Assembly (NCBI GenBank): GCA_030248135.1
Contig: JASANC010001878.1
Span: 12,501 to 76,500 of the forward strand
DNA length: 64,000 bases
Source: Theristus sp. LFF4_11
Lineage: Eukaryota > Nematoda > Chromadorea > Monhysterida > Xyalidae
Direction of reading: 5' to 3'
The notes beneath the pieces are model-generated. The model was not told the origin of the DNA and did no database searches. It saw nothing but the letters and a program-made list of their open reading frames with translations. This document shows positions 24,201 through 33,075 of this stretch, piece after piece. The number at the start of each line of letters is the position of its first letter. Positions within the stretch are counted from its first letter, which is position 1. Made by a program: the position numbers and the translations under genes.

Positions 24201-26345
24201 ATTTAAATTGGTCTTCCACAAAAAAAAAATTTTAATTTTTAAAAATTTTCTGTTTTTTAGGCTTTAACCTGTCCCCTCTGAAACAAACAACTCTAAGCTT
24301 ATCGTCCTCCCCCTTCCGAGTGCACCCCGCTTCTGGCCATTGTTATAGCCAGCGATGGCATGGGCGCGGCGCGAAATTTTTCGGTTGCGGGACGGTAATC
24401 GCGGCGCGGGACAAACAAAAATTTTTGCGGACATGAGCCAGTACGGGACAAGGGGTATGGGGGACGAAAGCGGAACAGTCCCGTTCCGCATTTTATCTCA
24501 CACTTTGTAAGACAAACTGTCCCGCGCCCACACCTATTGTGTAGCTAATCTGTCATTGTTAAACTGAATTCGAAAATGGGAAAGATTTGACTGGAGTGTG
24601 AATTTGCTGCTCATGAATAAAGCCCACTGAAACTCTCAGACGGCTGATTCCGTGATTCGTGCTTTTGGGCTGCAATTGTTCCTGTGAGATCTGAAACCAA
24701 CCAAAAAACTGAGCTGTTATTTTTTTAATTCCTCTCGCTTAATAGGAACGGAAAGTAAAAGAGAAACTTTTGAGGGATGCGAAAGGAAGGAGGACGGGTA
24801 GATATGGGTTAGAACGCTAATTGTTTTGCAGACAGATTGGATGACAATAATAAACTTTAGATTTTTTCAGAATTTTATATTTTTAACCCATTTCAGATTG
24901 ATGAAAACTCAAGTGTTTCTACACGAACCACTATGCAATCATGAAAATTGGTGCTTGATAGATTCTTATCTTACAAACGAACAATATGCCAAGAATTCTG
25001 TGATACAAACAAACTTTTCCATGAAAAGTATTCCACAAACTTTCTGTAACATGGCGCAAACAAACAAGTTTGCTAGCACGAAAGAAGAAGTACGATGAGT
25101 CCCTCTCGCCTGAAAAATTCCCGAACCTAATCACCGTCGCCGTTGTTATTTTTTCTAAAAACAAAAAGTTAACTATCAAAATTGCTGCTTTTTATTTTTT
25201 GCACCTCCCAAATTATAAACAAGATTTTTCAACTGTTCGCTTTTACAAACGCTCACACATCAAAAATAAAAAACATAAGAAATAAGAACTATTTGTTGAA
25301 ACTGACCTCAGGCAAACAACCAGCTTTTTTAGTTGATGTTTCTGCGAAATTATTCATTTCTCAGGTGTTTACGGCATTCAGCCAAGGAATTGCGTTGCTG
25401 TCAACCTGGTCAGCGGTAAAACATTTCCACTGACTGATGCTGATGGATGTGCAGTTAATGAAAAATTGGTGCCCAACTGGAATCAAGAAACCGTTTCGAG
25501 TTGGTATGTCGATTTCATGACGTTCAAATGGCCTCAGTCCGGTAGAATCAGATTTCAGTGCGATTGTGATGCTTGTGCTGGCTCTTGTAAAGTGGTGAGT
25601 AAAAGTATACATTGTAGCTTTTCAGTTTTTTTGGTTTTTATTGGGCATTTCAAATCCTTATAATTACAAATTTCAGCCATCATGCATCAATGGTTTTGAG
25701 CGAACAGTAATTCCTGAAACACCCAGTCGTACAAAGCGCAGTTATCTCAGCAAAACTTTCAATGAATTTTCGTTCACTCGCGTGCTAGACATTGCGGACG
25801 AATTTGCTACATCTCAAAAAGCTATTGGTCCAGGTACACAGCTGCAGTAGCTTAACCTATTTTTATGTTTTACTTTGTTTGTTAACGTGTACGCTATTCT
25901 GTGACGGCATATAAATAATTTTTAGCCTTATTGCAGCACATGATCACATATAATTTCAGGGGCAGCTTACTTTGCTTTCATTTCGTCACAATCATACGAC
26001 ACCGTTGTGCACAACAGTTTATTATCCGGTTCAAAGCAAAACAACATTTGCCTCGAGCGCATAGCCTACGCTCTTGTTGCTGGCGCTGCATCTGTATTAA
26101 TAATCACTTTGCTCGTGCTGATAGTCTACTACTGTTCCACACCAGTTCGGCATCTTTACAAAGCTACTCGTTCGCAGCTTGAAAATGAGCAAATGAAAAC
26201 AAGTAGAAGACAAAAATTGAATTGTGTCGACCATTGTTCACGGGGTTCAAGTACAGTTTACAACGACTCAATTATGACTGACCCACATTTGAATGTTTCA
26301 AGATTGCAAATTTGTCCAGCAGTTAAAAAAAATGTAGCAATTTGA
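23..26345 (+). CDS. Giant EGF-repeat / ZP-domain apical matrix protein, fibrillin-related (FBN-1-like), 5' end missing
   Basis: This is the 3' portion of a very large extracellular matrix gene; the first visible exon begins at 23 after a splice acceptor, so upstream exons lie outside the window. I placed 58 exons, nearly all bounded by phase-1 introns, summing to about 9,350 nt (about 3,116 residues) with the frame intact to TGA at 26343-26345. Order: five EGF/Cys super-repeats, a lustrin-like module, short EGFs, a Ser/Thr-rich segment, two EGFs, a bipartite ZP domain, an RTKR furin site, one transmembrane helix and a tail of about 85 residues. Many EGFs start D-[IV]-[DN]-E-C and carry C-x-N-x4-[YF]-x-C, the calcium-binding and hydroxylation pattern. 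In C. elegans, FBN-1 combines many EGFs with a C-terminal ZP domain and helps epidermis resist mechanical strain. Family placement rests on this architecture, since no alignment was run. Confidence 0.93.
850..1140 (-). pseudogene. LINE (non-LTR retrotransposon) 3'-end fragment
   Basis: Minus-strand translation reads [12 protein letters not shown] and then [11 protein letters not shown]. This GHxxRM...GRPxxTW pattern is typical of the C-terminal end of many non-LTR retrotransposon reverse transcriptase ORFs. Only this tail is present and no reverse transcriptase core is seen, so it is a 5'-truncated remnant. Confidence 0.65.
1253..1827. repeat. Satellite, about 2.6 units of ~227 bp (same family as 39819-41150)
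   Basis: Near-identical units begin at about 1253, 1481 and 1707, each with the tttcgccaggaag, ccgcggtgtcccc and gcagaactgcc blocks. The third unit is truncated at about 1827. Units are diverged from the 222-bp units at 39.8-41.2 kb but plainly related. Short open frames in both strands are by-products of the repeat. Confidence 0.9.
3272..4436 (+). other. Intron between units 1 and 2; no gene seen
   Basis: AT-rich intron DNA of the EGF/ZP gene. It contains a short palindromic gtacatatgtac stretch near 3640 and two adjacent copies of tgccacgcacagacagacaaa around 4060-4101. No coding exon is supported. Confidence 0.7.
4437..6536 (+). CDS. EGF/ZP gene: super-repeat unit 2 (8 exons)
   Basis: Exons: 4437-4559 (a), 4631-4729 (b, first half), 4896-5072 (b, second half, plus Cys module), 5186-5308 (c), 5376-5636 (d, ends near PGYIW), 5727-5852 (e), 6232-6354 (f) and 6432-6536 (g, with [11 protein letters not shown]). 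The module order is the same as in unit 1, and six of the eight exon lengths are identical. Three introns, after 4559, 5072 and 5636, have GC rather than GT donors (gcaagt, gcgagt, gcaagt). The g module is two codons shorter than in the other units and lacks the usual GFxGDG ending. A roughly 300-bp MITE sits in the intron before f. Confidence 0.92.
5923..6221. mobile_element. MITE (~300 bp) in an EGF/ZP intron
   Basis: The ends are long inverted repeats. The left cttgggttggcttgtggcca and right tggccacaagccaaccaag pair over about 35 bases, including a shared acgcatatatg core. It carries no coding capacity and lies just upstream of the acceptor of exon 6232. Confidence 0.8.
7180..7490 (+). pseudogene. 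Transposase C-terminal relic (mariner/IS630-like)
   Basis: Across frame breaks the plus strand shows a [12 protein letters not shown] stretch, then [11 protein letters not shown] and, near the end, [11 protein letters not shown]. Together these resemble the C-terminal third of mariner-type transposases ([13 protein letters not shown], then LKxxI, then ending GxHIxH). Stops and frameshifts make it non-functional. Confidence 0.65.
7491..8227. mobile_element. Nested MITE (family B, cagggtgttgcagaaatagtgg ends)
   Basis: The left terminus at 7491 and right terminus near 8227 are inverted copies of each other over roughly 170 bases. Both are shared with a shorter copy at 33727-34308. It is inserted at the end of the transposase relic. 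Confidence 0.75.
8677..11093 (+). CDS. EGF/ZP gene: super-repeat unit 3 (9 exons)
   Basis: Exons: 8677-8799 (a), 8878-8976 (b1), 9040-9216 (b2 plus Cys module), 9473-9595 (c), 9741-10004 (d, with KAGYRW), 10075-10200 (e), 10343-10465 (f), 10784-10921 (extra stand-alone Cys module h) and 10983-11093 (g, with [10 protein letters not shown]). The c exon starts DANEC rather than DIDEC, so one calcium-ligand position is changed. Module h is absent from units 1 and 2 and resembles the Cys-rich half of exon b2. A 75-bp tandem duplication follows the end of exon e and copies its last coding bases and donor site. Confidence 0.9.
10164..10313 (+). repeat. 75-bp tandem duplication covering an exon end and its splice donor
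   Basis: Two adjacent copies start catcaaggatattatgggga at 10164 and 10239. Copy 1 holds the final residues of EGF e and the donor at 10201. Copy 2 is intronic, slightly diverged, and still carries a gttggt donor-like site. Confidence 0.9.
11456..15191 (+). CDS. EGF/ZP gene: super-repeat unit 4 (11 exons, expanded)
   Basis: Exons: 11456-11578 (a), 11644-11742 (b1), 11821-11991 (b2 plus Cys module), 12063-12185 (c), 12433-12711 (d, longer, with KPGFTW), 12858-12983 (e), 13063-13185 (f), 13321-13446 (second e-type EGF), 14580-14702 (second f-type EGF), 14799-14948 (Cys module h) and 15081-15191 (g, [11 protein letters not shown]). The e-f pair is present twice. The exon lengths 126/123/126/123 match the duplicated pair, which points to an internal duplication of two exons. 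The 1.1 kb intron 13447-14579 shows no recognisable gene. Confidence 0.9.
13447..14579 (+). other. Long intron in unit 4; no gene seen
   Basis: A 1.1 kb intron between two EGF exons. Open frames exist on both strands but lack domain similarity and sit in skewed, low-complexity sequence. A short inverted pair, gtacggtataaaaactaccgtac, lies near 13617. Confidence 0.6.
15258..17673 (+). CDS. EGF/ZP gene: super-repeat unit 5 (9 exons)
   Basis: Exons: 15258-15380 (a), 15443-15541 (b1), 15600-15779 (b2 plus Cys module), 16231-16353 (c), 16421-16693 (d, with QPGYTSW), 16757-16882 (e), 17115-17237 (f), 17314-17469 (Cys module h) and 17536-17673 (diverged EGF in the g position). The last exon has lost the RDCARDA motif but keeps GFIGDG before its final Cys. 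The 17470 intron uses a weak gttggt donor that is the phase-compatible choice. A 135-bp tandem duplication begins inside the end of exon b2 and repeats its last 29 coding bases and donor. Confidence 0.88.
15751..16020 (+). repeat. 135-bp tandem duplication covering an exon end and its splice donor
   Basis: Copies start cacattggctgcagatggag at 15751 and 15886 and are almost identical for 135 bases. Copy 1 contains the last coding bases of exon b2 of unit 5 and its donor (gtacgt at 15780). Copy 2 repeats both inside the intron, with no acceptor of its own. Confidence 0.92.
17760..19525 (+). CDS. EGF/ZP gene: lustrin-like Cys module and short EGF-like repeats
   Basis: Exon 17760-17879 encodes a 40-residue module with CQPGYFCHF followed by VCCPVPG. 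Its spacing and terminal CCP resemble the lustrin cysteine-rich domain common in nematode secreted proteins; this is an inference from pattern only. Exon 17964-18080 encodes one short EGF. Exon 18246-18572 (109 residues) encodes about three compact EGFs without the DIDEC start, recognised by GYTGNGY, GFIGDGK and paired CxC motifs. Exon 19376-19525 continues with GYVGNGY and NYVGNGY repeats. All junctions are phase 1. The intron 18573-19375 contains a small terminal-inverted-repeat element. Confidence 0.85.
19075..19300. mobile_element. Small MITE-like element in an EGF/ZP intron
   Basis: Left aacggtctactttaacata and right tgtgttaaagtggaccgtt are imperfect inverted repeats about 190 bases apart. 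There is no coding content. Confidence 0.5.
19871..20488 (+). CDS. EGF/ZP gene: Ser/Thr-rich mucin-like segment
   Basis: The exon opens after a tttttcag acceptor and encodes about 200 residues dominated by Thr, Ser, Ala and Val with no Cys over most of its length, for example a TTTTTPTTA run. Such segments are usually densely O-glycosylated and stiff. It separates the EGF rod from the membrane-proximal ZP domain. The 3' boundary is uncertain. A gtaaac donor at 20489 keeps the frame and gives 206 codons, but a weaker phase-1 gttgga donor near 20421 would drop a Lys/Asn-rich end. Confidence 0.8.
20538..20920 (+). CDS. EGF/ZP gene: last two EGF-like modules and linker to the ZP domain
   Basis: Exon 20538-20684 encodes an EGF-like module with SCDSNAVC and CECKPGF. 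Exon 20744-20920 encodes a canonical calcium-binding EGF starting DIDECVETE and ending [10 protein letters not shown]. It is followed by a linker containing NST and NGT sequons that leads directly into the first ZP cysteine. Phase-1 junctions are kept on both sides. Confidence 0.9.
20981..25594 (+). CDS. EGF/ZP gene: ZP domain (ZP-N and first part of ZP-C)
   Basis: Exons are 20981-21171, 21279-21406, 21489-21634 and 25365-25594. ZP-N begins [12 protein letters not shown] and contains FSGRIFVKG, the pattern typical of nematode cuticlin-type ZP proteins. The third exon ends RLRLRVNPH and joins the fourth at [13 protein letters not shown], followed by LTDADGC and the CDCDAC cluster of ZP-C. ZP domains polymerise matrix proteins at apical surfaces. 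The third and fourth exons are separated by a 3.7 kb intron holding two tandem inverted-terminal-repeat transposon copies. The phases (1 to 1) and the conserved protein motif across the junction argue that no exon is missing between them. Confidence 0.9.
21929..23030 (+). mobile_element. TA-flanked DNA transposon copy (family A) with transposase relic
   Basis: Termini cagggtgagccaaaaaaagg and its inverted partner (ttttggcctaccctg) enclose 1.1 kb. At 22481-22629 the plus strand encodes [17 protein letters not shown] and RQFRKRFN, resembling the N-terminal helix-turn-helix region (DUF4817-like) seen in mariner-type transposases of animals. The catalytic part is absent. It sits in the 3.7 kb ZP intron, next to an oppositely oriented copy. 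Confidence 0.75.
23037..24097 (-). mobile_element. Second family A transposon copy, inverted relative to the first
   Basis: Inverted termini cagagtgagccaaaaaaagg and ccttttttggcccaccctg enclose 1.06 kb. The same transposase relic lies on the minus strand near 23440-23560 but is broken. Only about six bases (tatata-like) separate it from the copy at 21929-23030. Confidence 0.75.
24098..25364 (+). other. Remainder of ZP intron; no supported exon
   Basis: This stretch includes a GC-richer patch around 24300-24500 and AT-rich DNA towards the acceptor at 25364. An open stretch around 24890-25098 has an acceptor-like start but is not needed, because the flanking exons join in phase within a conserved ZP motif. 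Confidence 0.6.
25677..26345 (+). CDS. EGF/ZP gene: furin site, transmembrane helix, cytoplasmic tail and stop
   Basis: Exon 25677-25833 encodes the last ZP cysteine region and then PSRTKRSY, a furin-type RxKR cleavage consensus normally found between ZP-C and the membrane anchor. Exon 25960-26345 encodes an external segment, a hydrophobic helix of about 23 residues ([20 protein letters not shown] core) and a basic cytoplasmic tail of roughly 65 residues ending at TGA 26343-26345. The order ZP, furin site, membrane helix is standard for ZP proteins and predicts a type I precursor whose ectodomain is shed into the matrix. Confidence 0.92.
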
Positions 26346-27832
26346 ACGGGATGTCACATTTGTCTTTCAAATGATTATCTAAAAACTGATATCCTGACAA
26401 CATCAAAATAATGTAACTCTCATATTCAAACCACAACAAACAGTAATACTTTATCGCCGTATAATTTAATTTTTGACGGTGCATACCACAAAAAAAATCT
26501 ATTTATACGGGTTTGTGCAAAAATAAATTTTACGCTTTTTGTTTTACCTCAGTTTAGTGTTATAGTTTTCATGCTGCTTTGCTTGATATGATTGCATTTA
26601 TGAAACAAAGTTAAACCAACTTGCATGCACTTTGGCTTTACATGTCAAATGTCGTTTTTCATGGGAATAATGTTGATTTGTTTTGTTGCATTGTTTTTTT
26701 GTGCAGATGGACTAACAAGAAGTAATAAACCACATGCATGTACTGATAAAATGTTTGAGCCGCACGCAACATATAAGGACTAAAGAAAGTAACAAAATAA
26801 TAATGAAGTAAGCAATTGAGTGGTAAGCAACGCAAAATATCATGACGGTTTTGCATGCAATGCTGATAAATTCAGTTATTTATTTTATTTTATTTATTTT
26901 TATTTTTTTAATTTCCTCAACTTTCAGAAAAGGGATGATCAACTTTGAACAGAAAGGCCTGCATTTACAAAACCTTTTCTTTTTTTAATACTGTTGTTTA
27001 TACATATATTCACTGGTAAGCAAGTGGAGAATTGTTTTTATTTCCACTAACTTTAAAAATTGAAAATCAATCAGCATTCAGTGGACATATAAGTGCCATC
27101 TGTACCAAACAAAAGTATACAATTTTACTGTTATGTAATCAAGGCGCATGTCGGTTTGCAGCATGTATGTTGGAGGGGAGGTGGACATAGGTAAAACACA
27201 TGCAGAGAGGATACAGTGATGAGAGACAGCATGGACAGAGAGCGCGCGCCATGAATTTATTGTTGACATTTCAGTTCCAGTTTCTGGCTGTCATTTGGAT
27301 GCGGCATGTGCGTGTTCATTGCATTTCAACAACCAAGAAATTTACGAAAGTTATAAATCCAATCAAGACGCGGCAGATGAAATAGTCGCACATTAAATTT
27401 TAGATAATTTTGAGGAAACAAAAAAATTGTCCATTATTGTTTGTGAGGACATACGCCAAACCTTTGCACTTTTATATCCACAAACTCTCGTATCAAAGTG
27501 GTGTATATTACCTATTGGGCACGCATTGGCATTCGAAGTGAAGCGACACGAGCTAGTTGTACATGACCACCACGTCACCACTATCCCGTGCATGTGTTTT
27601 GGGTGCCTTATTGTTTTGATGTGTGTTATGTTTGTCAGTTTTAAACGGGCTCTTATTTTCGTAATCAATTCACGGACGCGGATTTTGTTAACCTATGAGA
27701 GGAGATTTTTGTATTGTCATAGCGAATTTCATTAATAAAATCTGTGTTCATCAATCTGAGCTATAAAAATACAAATAATAATTATTAATATTACTACGCA
27801 TGAGTTAGTTATTCGTGAACGAACTGATTGAA
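26346..27832. other. Intergenic region between EGF/ZP gene and calmodulin-like cluster
   Basis: AT-rich DNA with a tttattttattt tract at 26878-26910. Open frames on both strands around 27090-27735 show no domain signature. The promoter of the first calmodulin-like gene presumably lies in the last few hundred bases, but no motif could be assigned. Confidence 0.5.
26522..26527 (+). terminator. Candidate polyadenylation signal of the EGF/ZP gene
   Basis: An AATAAA hexamer lies about 180 bases after the stop codon, in AT-rich sequence. Further similar hexamers occur nearby, so the site used is not certain. Confidence 0.45.
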
Positions 27833-29007
27833 ATGGCATCAGACCGACAACGACACCTTGGTATACGCATTTTAGTTTTGTTATTGTTACATTTATGAAT
27901 TCACCGTTGGCAAAGCCAAAAAAATCAATTTATATAGAAACCTTTTTTTTCACTTCACGCAGAATTCAAAGAAGCGTTTGCACTCGTCGATAAAGATCAA
28001 GATGGACTGATTACCATGGCAGAACTGTCCAACCTTCTACAAAAGCTTGGCCAAAATCCAACATCCGATGAGCTGAGTTACTTGATGCATGACATTGACA
28101 CTGATGGTCAGGCTGTGGAATATTATTTTGGCATTCACGCTTTCAGGCTATTTTGGGTAGCGAAATAGCATTTTTTTAAAGCTGAACATGCATTGTGTTT
28201 TATTGTAAAGTTGTAAAATTTTTTGTTATTGATAGCATATACAACCGAATTCTAAATTATAGGCAATCAGCTGATTGGTTCGTAATTACGTAATGATTGG
28301 TGCATGATTTCTGTGCGCACTGTATGTATTATACAGATGGGCTGTATGTACATGGGAATGCCCCCACCTTTGTTCAACCAAATACAGTCTATCTCGCTAA
28401 TATACGAACTAGTTGATTGGTTGGTCATGAGCAATTCTCAGCGCTGATTGGTTGGTCATTACGTCATGTTGCATGTGTTTTCCAGATGGACTGTAGAATC
28501 AGCAATTATTGCCAATTTTTTCAGGCAGTGGATGCCTTGATTTCCGTGAATTCACGAAGTTGATCGAAAAAATCATGGCTGATCCTTCTGAATCAGACGA
28601 CAGTTTCAGAGAAGCGTTCAAAGTATATTTATAAAATACGCTTATTGGTCATTGCTGTCATGCATATTTACATTTCGTCAGATATCTGGCATTATTTTTA
28701 GGTATTCGATCGCGATGGTGATGGTTTTATTTCAGCTGATGAACTGAGGCACGTAATGACAAGTTTGGGCGAAAAGCTAACAGATGAGGAGGTTGGTGAA
28801 ATGATGCGAGAAGCGGACACGAACAAGGATGGAAGAATTGATTACAAAGGTATTATTGCGTGTAGATGAAGTTAAAGAAGTGAAGTAAAACAAAAATTCT
28901 TTTCTGCAGAAAAACATTTGTTGATCTTTTGAACATTTTTTTCAAAACACACAGAAACGTTTGTTTTTTTTGTAGAGTTTGTTGCGATGATGTTGGCAAT
29001 GAAATAA
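27833..29007 (+). CDS. Calmodulin-like protein 1 (four EF hands, 149 aa)
   Basis: Exons 27833-27860, 27963-28106, 28525-28622, 28702-28849 and 28976-29007 join to exactly 150 codons including the stop, the same length as calmodulin. The start MASDRQRHL precedes [17 protein letters not shown] loops [36 protein letters not shown] and [12 protein letters not shown] all keep the acidic ligands, central Gly and terminal Glu, so four calcium sites are predicted. The central linker ([11 protein letters not shown]) differs from classical calmodulin and the C-terminus is AMMLAMK. It is therefore a calmodulin paralogue rather than calmodulin itself. It acts as an intracellular calcium sensor; targets are unknown. 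Confidence 0.9.
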
Positions 29008-30116
29008 TGGCGCGTCGAAAAATCAGTGAGGACCTGAAACAACATGCAAATAAATTTTGCTTTGTAAATTGGATTGCGATTGGTTGAATTGTTTACTGTA
29101 TTTTCAGATTATAAAGCTAAAGAAATGCAATGTCACAACACTCCATGTTTGAAGACAGTTTTTGTTTGCCTTCCATCACAGAATTTAATTAAAGTTTTAT
29201 GTTTTATGCCTTCTGGTATTATTGTATTTTTTTCTGAGCTTATCACGTTCAAATAAACTGTGTTCTGTTTTGGTCATGTAATTGTCAATGAAAGGTTAAC
29301 AAAGCCATAATAAAATTTGTAACCAATAACAACCCCATTAAACTAATTTGCAAAACTACTAATTTTTCAATTTACTGCAAAGGGATTTACCTCTGCAAGA
29401 CATTTTACACGCATTCTGCACAATTACATATTGACATTTAAGACAGTTTAGTACCAGATTGCACTTCAGCTTTCCTTTTGGTTCTTACATTGTATGTGGT
29501 TTACGCATGGCCAATCCTGCAAAACACAACAAAGGTATGTGTGTTTAGTTTCATTGCTTCTTGCATGCATTCTTTGCACGCGCATTGAGCGCAGAACAAA
29601 AAAACATGATAGCGATTCTACATCATATCCGTGCGACGGTGTAATGGAGCATGGTGCGGACGCTTGCAACATGGTGCTGGTCTCCAAAACATGGTGCTGG
29701 TTGTTTCAAATCAGAGTGTACGGCAGTCACACACGACATACGTGTAAACAGTGTGTGTTTCACATACTGTTGTTTGTAATACATACTGTTACCAACAACA
29801 ATAAGTGAAATGCTTCACATGGTGTTGAACACTGATCACCATTATATATTAATAGCTGTCAACACCATGTGAGCAGTTGCGTATTGTGACTACGCATGCT
29901 CTGCGCTCGTGTGGTGCTGGTTGCCGCAACACGGATCTGGTTGGTGCAAACTAATTTTGCAGCATTTTACACCGTGTTGCGGCAGCCGCACACCCACCGT
30001 CATACAAATATGCTGCACACCACACCGTCATACAAATATGTTCTACATACAGTTGCAGCCAAAAGTGTTGGAATGCTGCATGCTGAAAACCACCTGCCCA
30101 AACGCACACGTTATAG
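29008..30116. other. Spacer between calmodulin-like copies 1 and 2
   Basis: No supported coding exon. Short internal repeats of acatggtgctggt type occur around 29665-29705. The initiator exon and promoter of copy 2 should lie here if it is an independent gene. Confidence 0.4.
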
Positions 30117-32656
30117 ATATTCGACAAACGTTTGAAATGTTCGACAAAAATGGAGATGGCTCAATATCTGTTGAAGAGCTTGGCAATGCGATGAGAGCCT
30201 TGGGCCAGAACCCAACGGAGGGTGAAATTCGCTCACTGATAGCAAAGGCCGACTACGGCAGTTTGTTGTTTTGGTTTTGCAATAAAAAATCTCATCCAGC
30301 TTTTGAGATTTGATGTTGTGAGAGATTTTAGTTTTATGACAAGTTGTTTTGTCGAACACCTGTAATTTCCGTTCCGGTGCAATGAAATATTCTGTGAGAA
30401 GTCACAAATGTACAGGGTGATTCATAAAAATACGTCAAAAACTTTTCCTACAGTATGCTTCGAACAGCAAAAGAGTGGCGATTTATTGGAATGGAGAAAC
30501 CAGTTTAGTTACAAAGAAAATGATTACTCATATAGAGCAATAACTGCTAAATAATGCCCCATAATTAACTGTATTCTAATACCACATCATTTTTTACGCT
30601 GAAATTTTTACCAATAATAAAGTCTTGCCATGCATTATGTCAAAAAATAACCAAAACAAGAGACAAACGAAAAAAACGCATTCTAGTAGTCACAACGCAA
30701 AACTGAATTGCAAAATTTGATTTCGATAAATTTATAGTGTGTGCAGTATCAGCTGTCCTTCAGCGTTTTTTTAATTTGCATGCGCAATGAAGTGCAATGA
30801 TTTAAAATTTAATTTAAAAATAATTTATAGATTAAAGTGCAACGAAGTTCAACTTTGTTTGTTTGTTGGTAATGTTCTCAGGTGCAACTTAGTTTCAATA
30901 ACCGCTTGCTAGCAATTCCTGAAGCCTTGCATAATTTTGCGATGCAGTGCCGCTCAACAGTGCGGTTGTTGATCTGCTCAACGGTGGACACATTGAACGT
31001 TTAAGCGACTAAAACAAAACAATTATGGAGCAGATGACAGTGAAACGGAAGACGATGTGATACTGCCAGAAGAAAACTTGAAAGATAATGATGACGTATA
31101 TCCGGTGCTTGAAAATGTAAAAAAGTAAAAATTTTGATAAAAGTACCGTTGTGCCTAACAGAGTTAATATGTTTGCTTGAAATTTTACAAAACAAGTGAC
31201 AACTAAAAGACTATAAGTGGTGCAAATTTCAGTTTCACCATTAATGCAGTCGCGAAATCCAAGCGTTTTGAAATTGACGTTCTTCATTGAGTACCCCTAT
31301 TTAACTACATATATGAATAACATCTGGTTGATGACAAAGATGTTTGTACCCAGAAGCTCGAACAAAATTGCAAAATGTTCATGAAACTGGACTACAAAAT
31401 TAAATTACGTGTACTTAAAACCAGAGTGCACGGTTTCGGCCAAATTGTGACACAATGCATAGCAACAACTTCTTTGTTGTTGGTGAACATTTTAATTTGA
31501 AAAAAATGATGCAGTGGTAAAATACGATAGGGACGTTTTCTGACGTTTTTAATCACTCTGTACGTAGTTCATGATTCAACAAATCCACACCGAAAAAAAT
31601 TACAAAACACGAGGGAATTTTTGAGTGATAAAACAAGATGCATTACAAAAGAGCTTTTTTACGCTCCAAAGCTAACTGCAAAAAATACAAAAAAAACAAC
31701 AATCTGGTTTAAAACGTCATGCATTATTTACCCTGTATAAATGAGGAAAAACCAAACCACTTTTCACGCACGGTATGATTTTTATTTTGGTCCCGAGACT
31801 CAATGCGCGCATAGATAGGTAAACAGTTTCATGCATGACGCGGTATTTCAAAATTGGCATCCTAAAGTAATCTTAAATAAATAAAGTTCCCTAAAATCCT
31901 AAAAGTCCCCTAAATAGGGCCTAGTCTTTTAAGCAATTTTAAAACTGAAAAGATTGTAACTAGTTTCCTGTTTGCGTCTGCACACGCAATGAGTCGCAGA
32001 ATCTAAAAAATTGACAATATTATAAAACACGTGAAACAGAAGCCCTCATTTGTGACATTGCACGACGTTGTTAAATTAGGTTGTTGTCTTTCTGCATCTT
32101 TTTTTACAGCCAGCTTCAAAAAAGTTTTTTTGTAGTAGATCTTATCACAGAAATTTCACTTTACTTTTTCGTGCCGTCATTCGACTTTCCAACACCGGAT
32201 TTATTGTGATCTTTTTACAGATACTGGATGCATGGAGTTTCCAGAGTTTTTATCGTTAATGAAGCAGAAACTTCGCTGTGCAAAACCAAAAGCGGATCTA
32301 CAAGAAGCATTTCAAGTTTGTTCAACTAAAACCAATAATTATTCCAGAATTGGTTATATTTTAATTTAACTTCATTTCACGTAAATTTCTGGTTCTCAGG
32401 TTTTTGATAAAAATGGTGACGGCTACATTTCGCGACAGGAACTGAACGATGTTCTGACATGTTTAACTGGCGAGAATTTGTCGAAAGAAGAAGTTGAAGA
32501 GATTTTGAACGATGCAGATGTCAATCATGATGGGCATATTGACTATAAAGGTTATTGTGGTTATCGTATTTTAGTCCCTTGATTTGTATTTTTTGGTCTT
32601 TTCAAATAAAAAAGACAACGATTGCAGAATTCATCAACATAATGGTTGCCAAATAA
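30117..32656 (+). CDS. Calmodulin-like protein 2 (EF-hand cassette, initiator exon not found)
   Basis: Exons 30117-30260, 32221-32315, 32400-32550 and 32628-32656 join in phase to TAA. The first has the same 144-nt length and phase-1 acceptor as exon 2 of the neighbour at 27963. EF loops are DKNGDGSISVEE, DYGNTGCMEFPE, DKNGDGYISRQE and DVNHDGHIDYKE. The second loop has Gly at ligand position 3 and is probably weakened. The donor at 30261 is a weak gtttgt chosen for phase and loop integrity. No ATG exon could be identified between 29008 and 30116. An in-frame upstream ATG near 30080 would allow an unspliced start. A 1.1 kb MITE lies in the 2 kb intron. Confidence 0.8.
30413..31560. mobile_element. 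TA-flanked MITE-like element in the calmodulin-like 2 intron
   Basis: Left end cagggtgattcataaaaata and right end ttttaatcactctg are inverted, with adjoining cgtcaaaaac and gacgttttt. TA dinucleotides flank both ends, as expected of Tc1/mariner-type insertions. No intact transposase was found. A further end-like accctgta lies near 31731. Confidence 0.65.
31561..32220 (+). other. Rest of calmodulin-like 2 intron; nothing recognised
   Basis: AT-rich intronic DNA up to the ttttttacag acceptor at 32220. Confidence 0.5.
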
Positions 32657-33075
32657 GCTCCATCAACATTGAACTTTTACCAGGACGGTTTATGAATGAG
32701 AAATCGATTTTTATATGCATAATAATACCATGACAACAATATGTTATAACCGTGATCGTATTCTAGAAGCCTTTCGTTGGTATAATGTTTTTTACCAAAA
32801 AAATCATTAAGCATCTATTGTTCAAACTAAATTTTTAAATCAACATGGTAGGTTCACATTTTAATTTGTTCCTTAGAGATGTATGGAAAATACGTCAAAC
32901 TAAAGAAACTTATTTATTTTAACTTCAGGCGCGTCTGAAAGAACACGGCAAGTTACGCTGTACATCCGTAAACTATTGTTTATCAACTTGTCGCTTTTAT
33001 TCGTTCTGAAATCATATTATATCTGATCGCGAAAGAGTTCAGAAACCGGTCCATAATTTTTTTGAGACACTTCAG

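Noticed and set aside
24826..25098. Open frame with an acceptor-like start in the ZP intron
   Set aside because: The flanking ZP exons join in phase inside a conserved motif, and no suitable donor keeps the frame, so no extra exon is needed.
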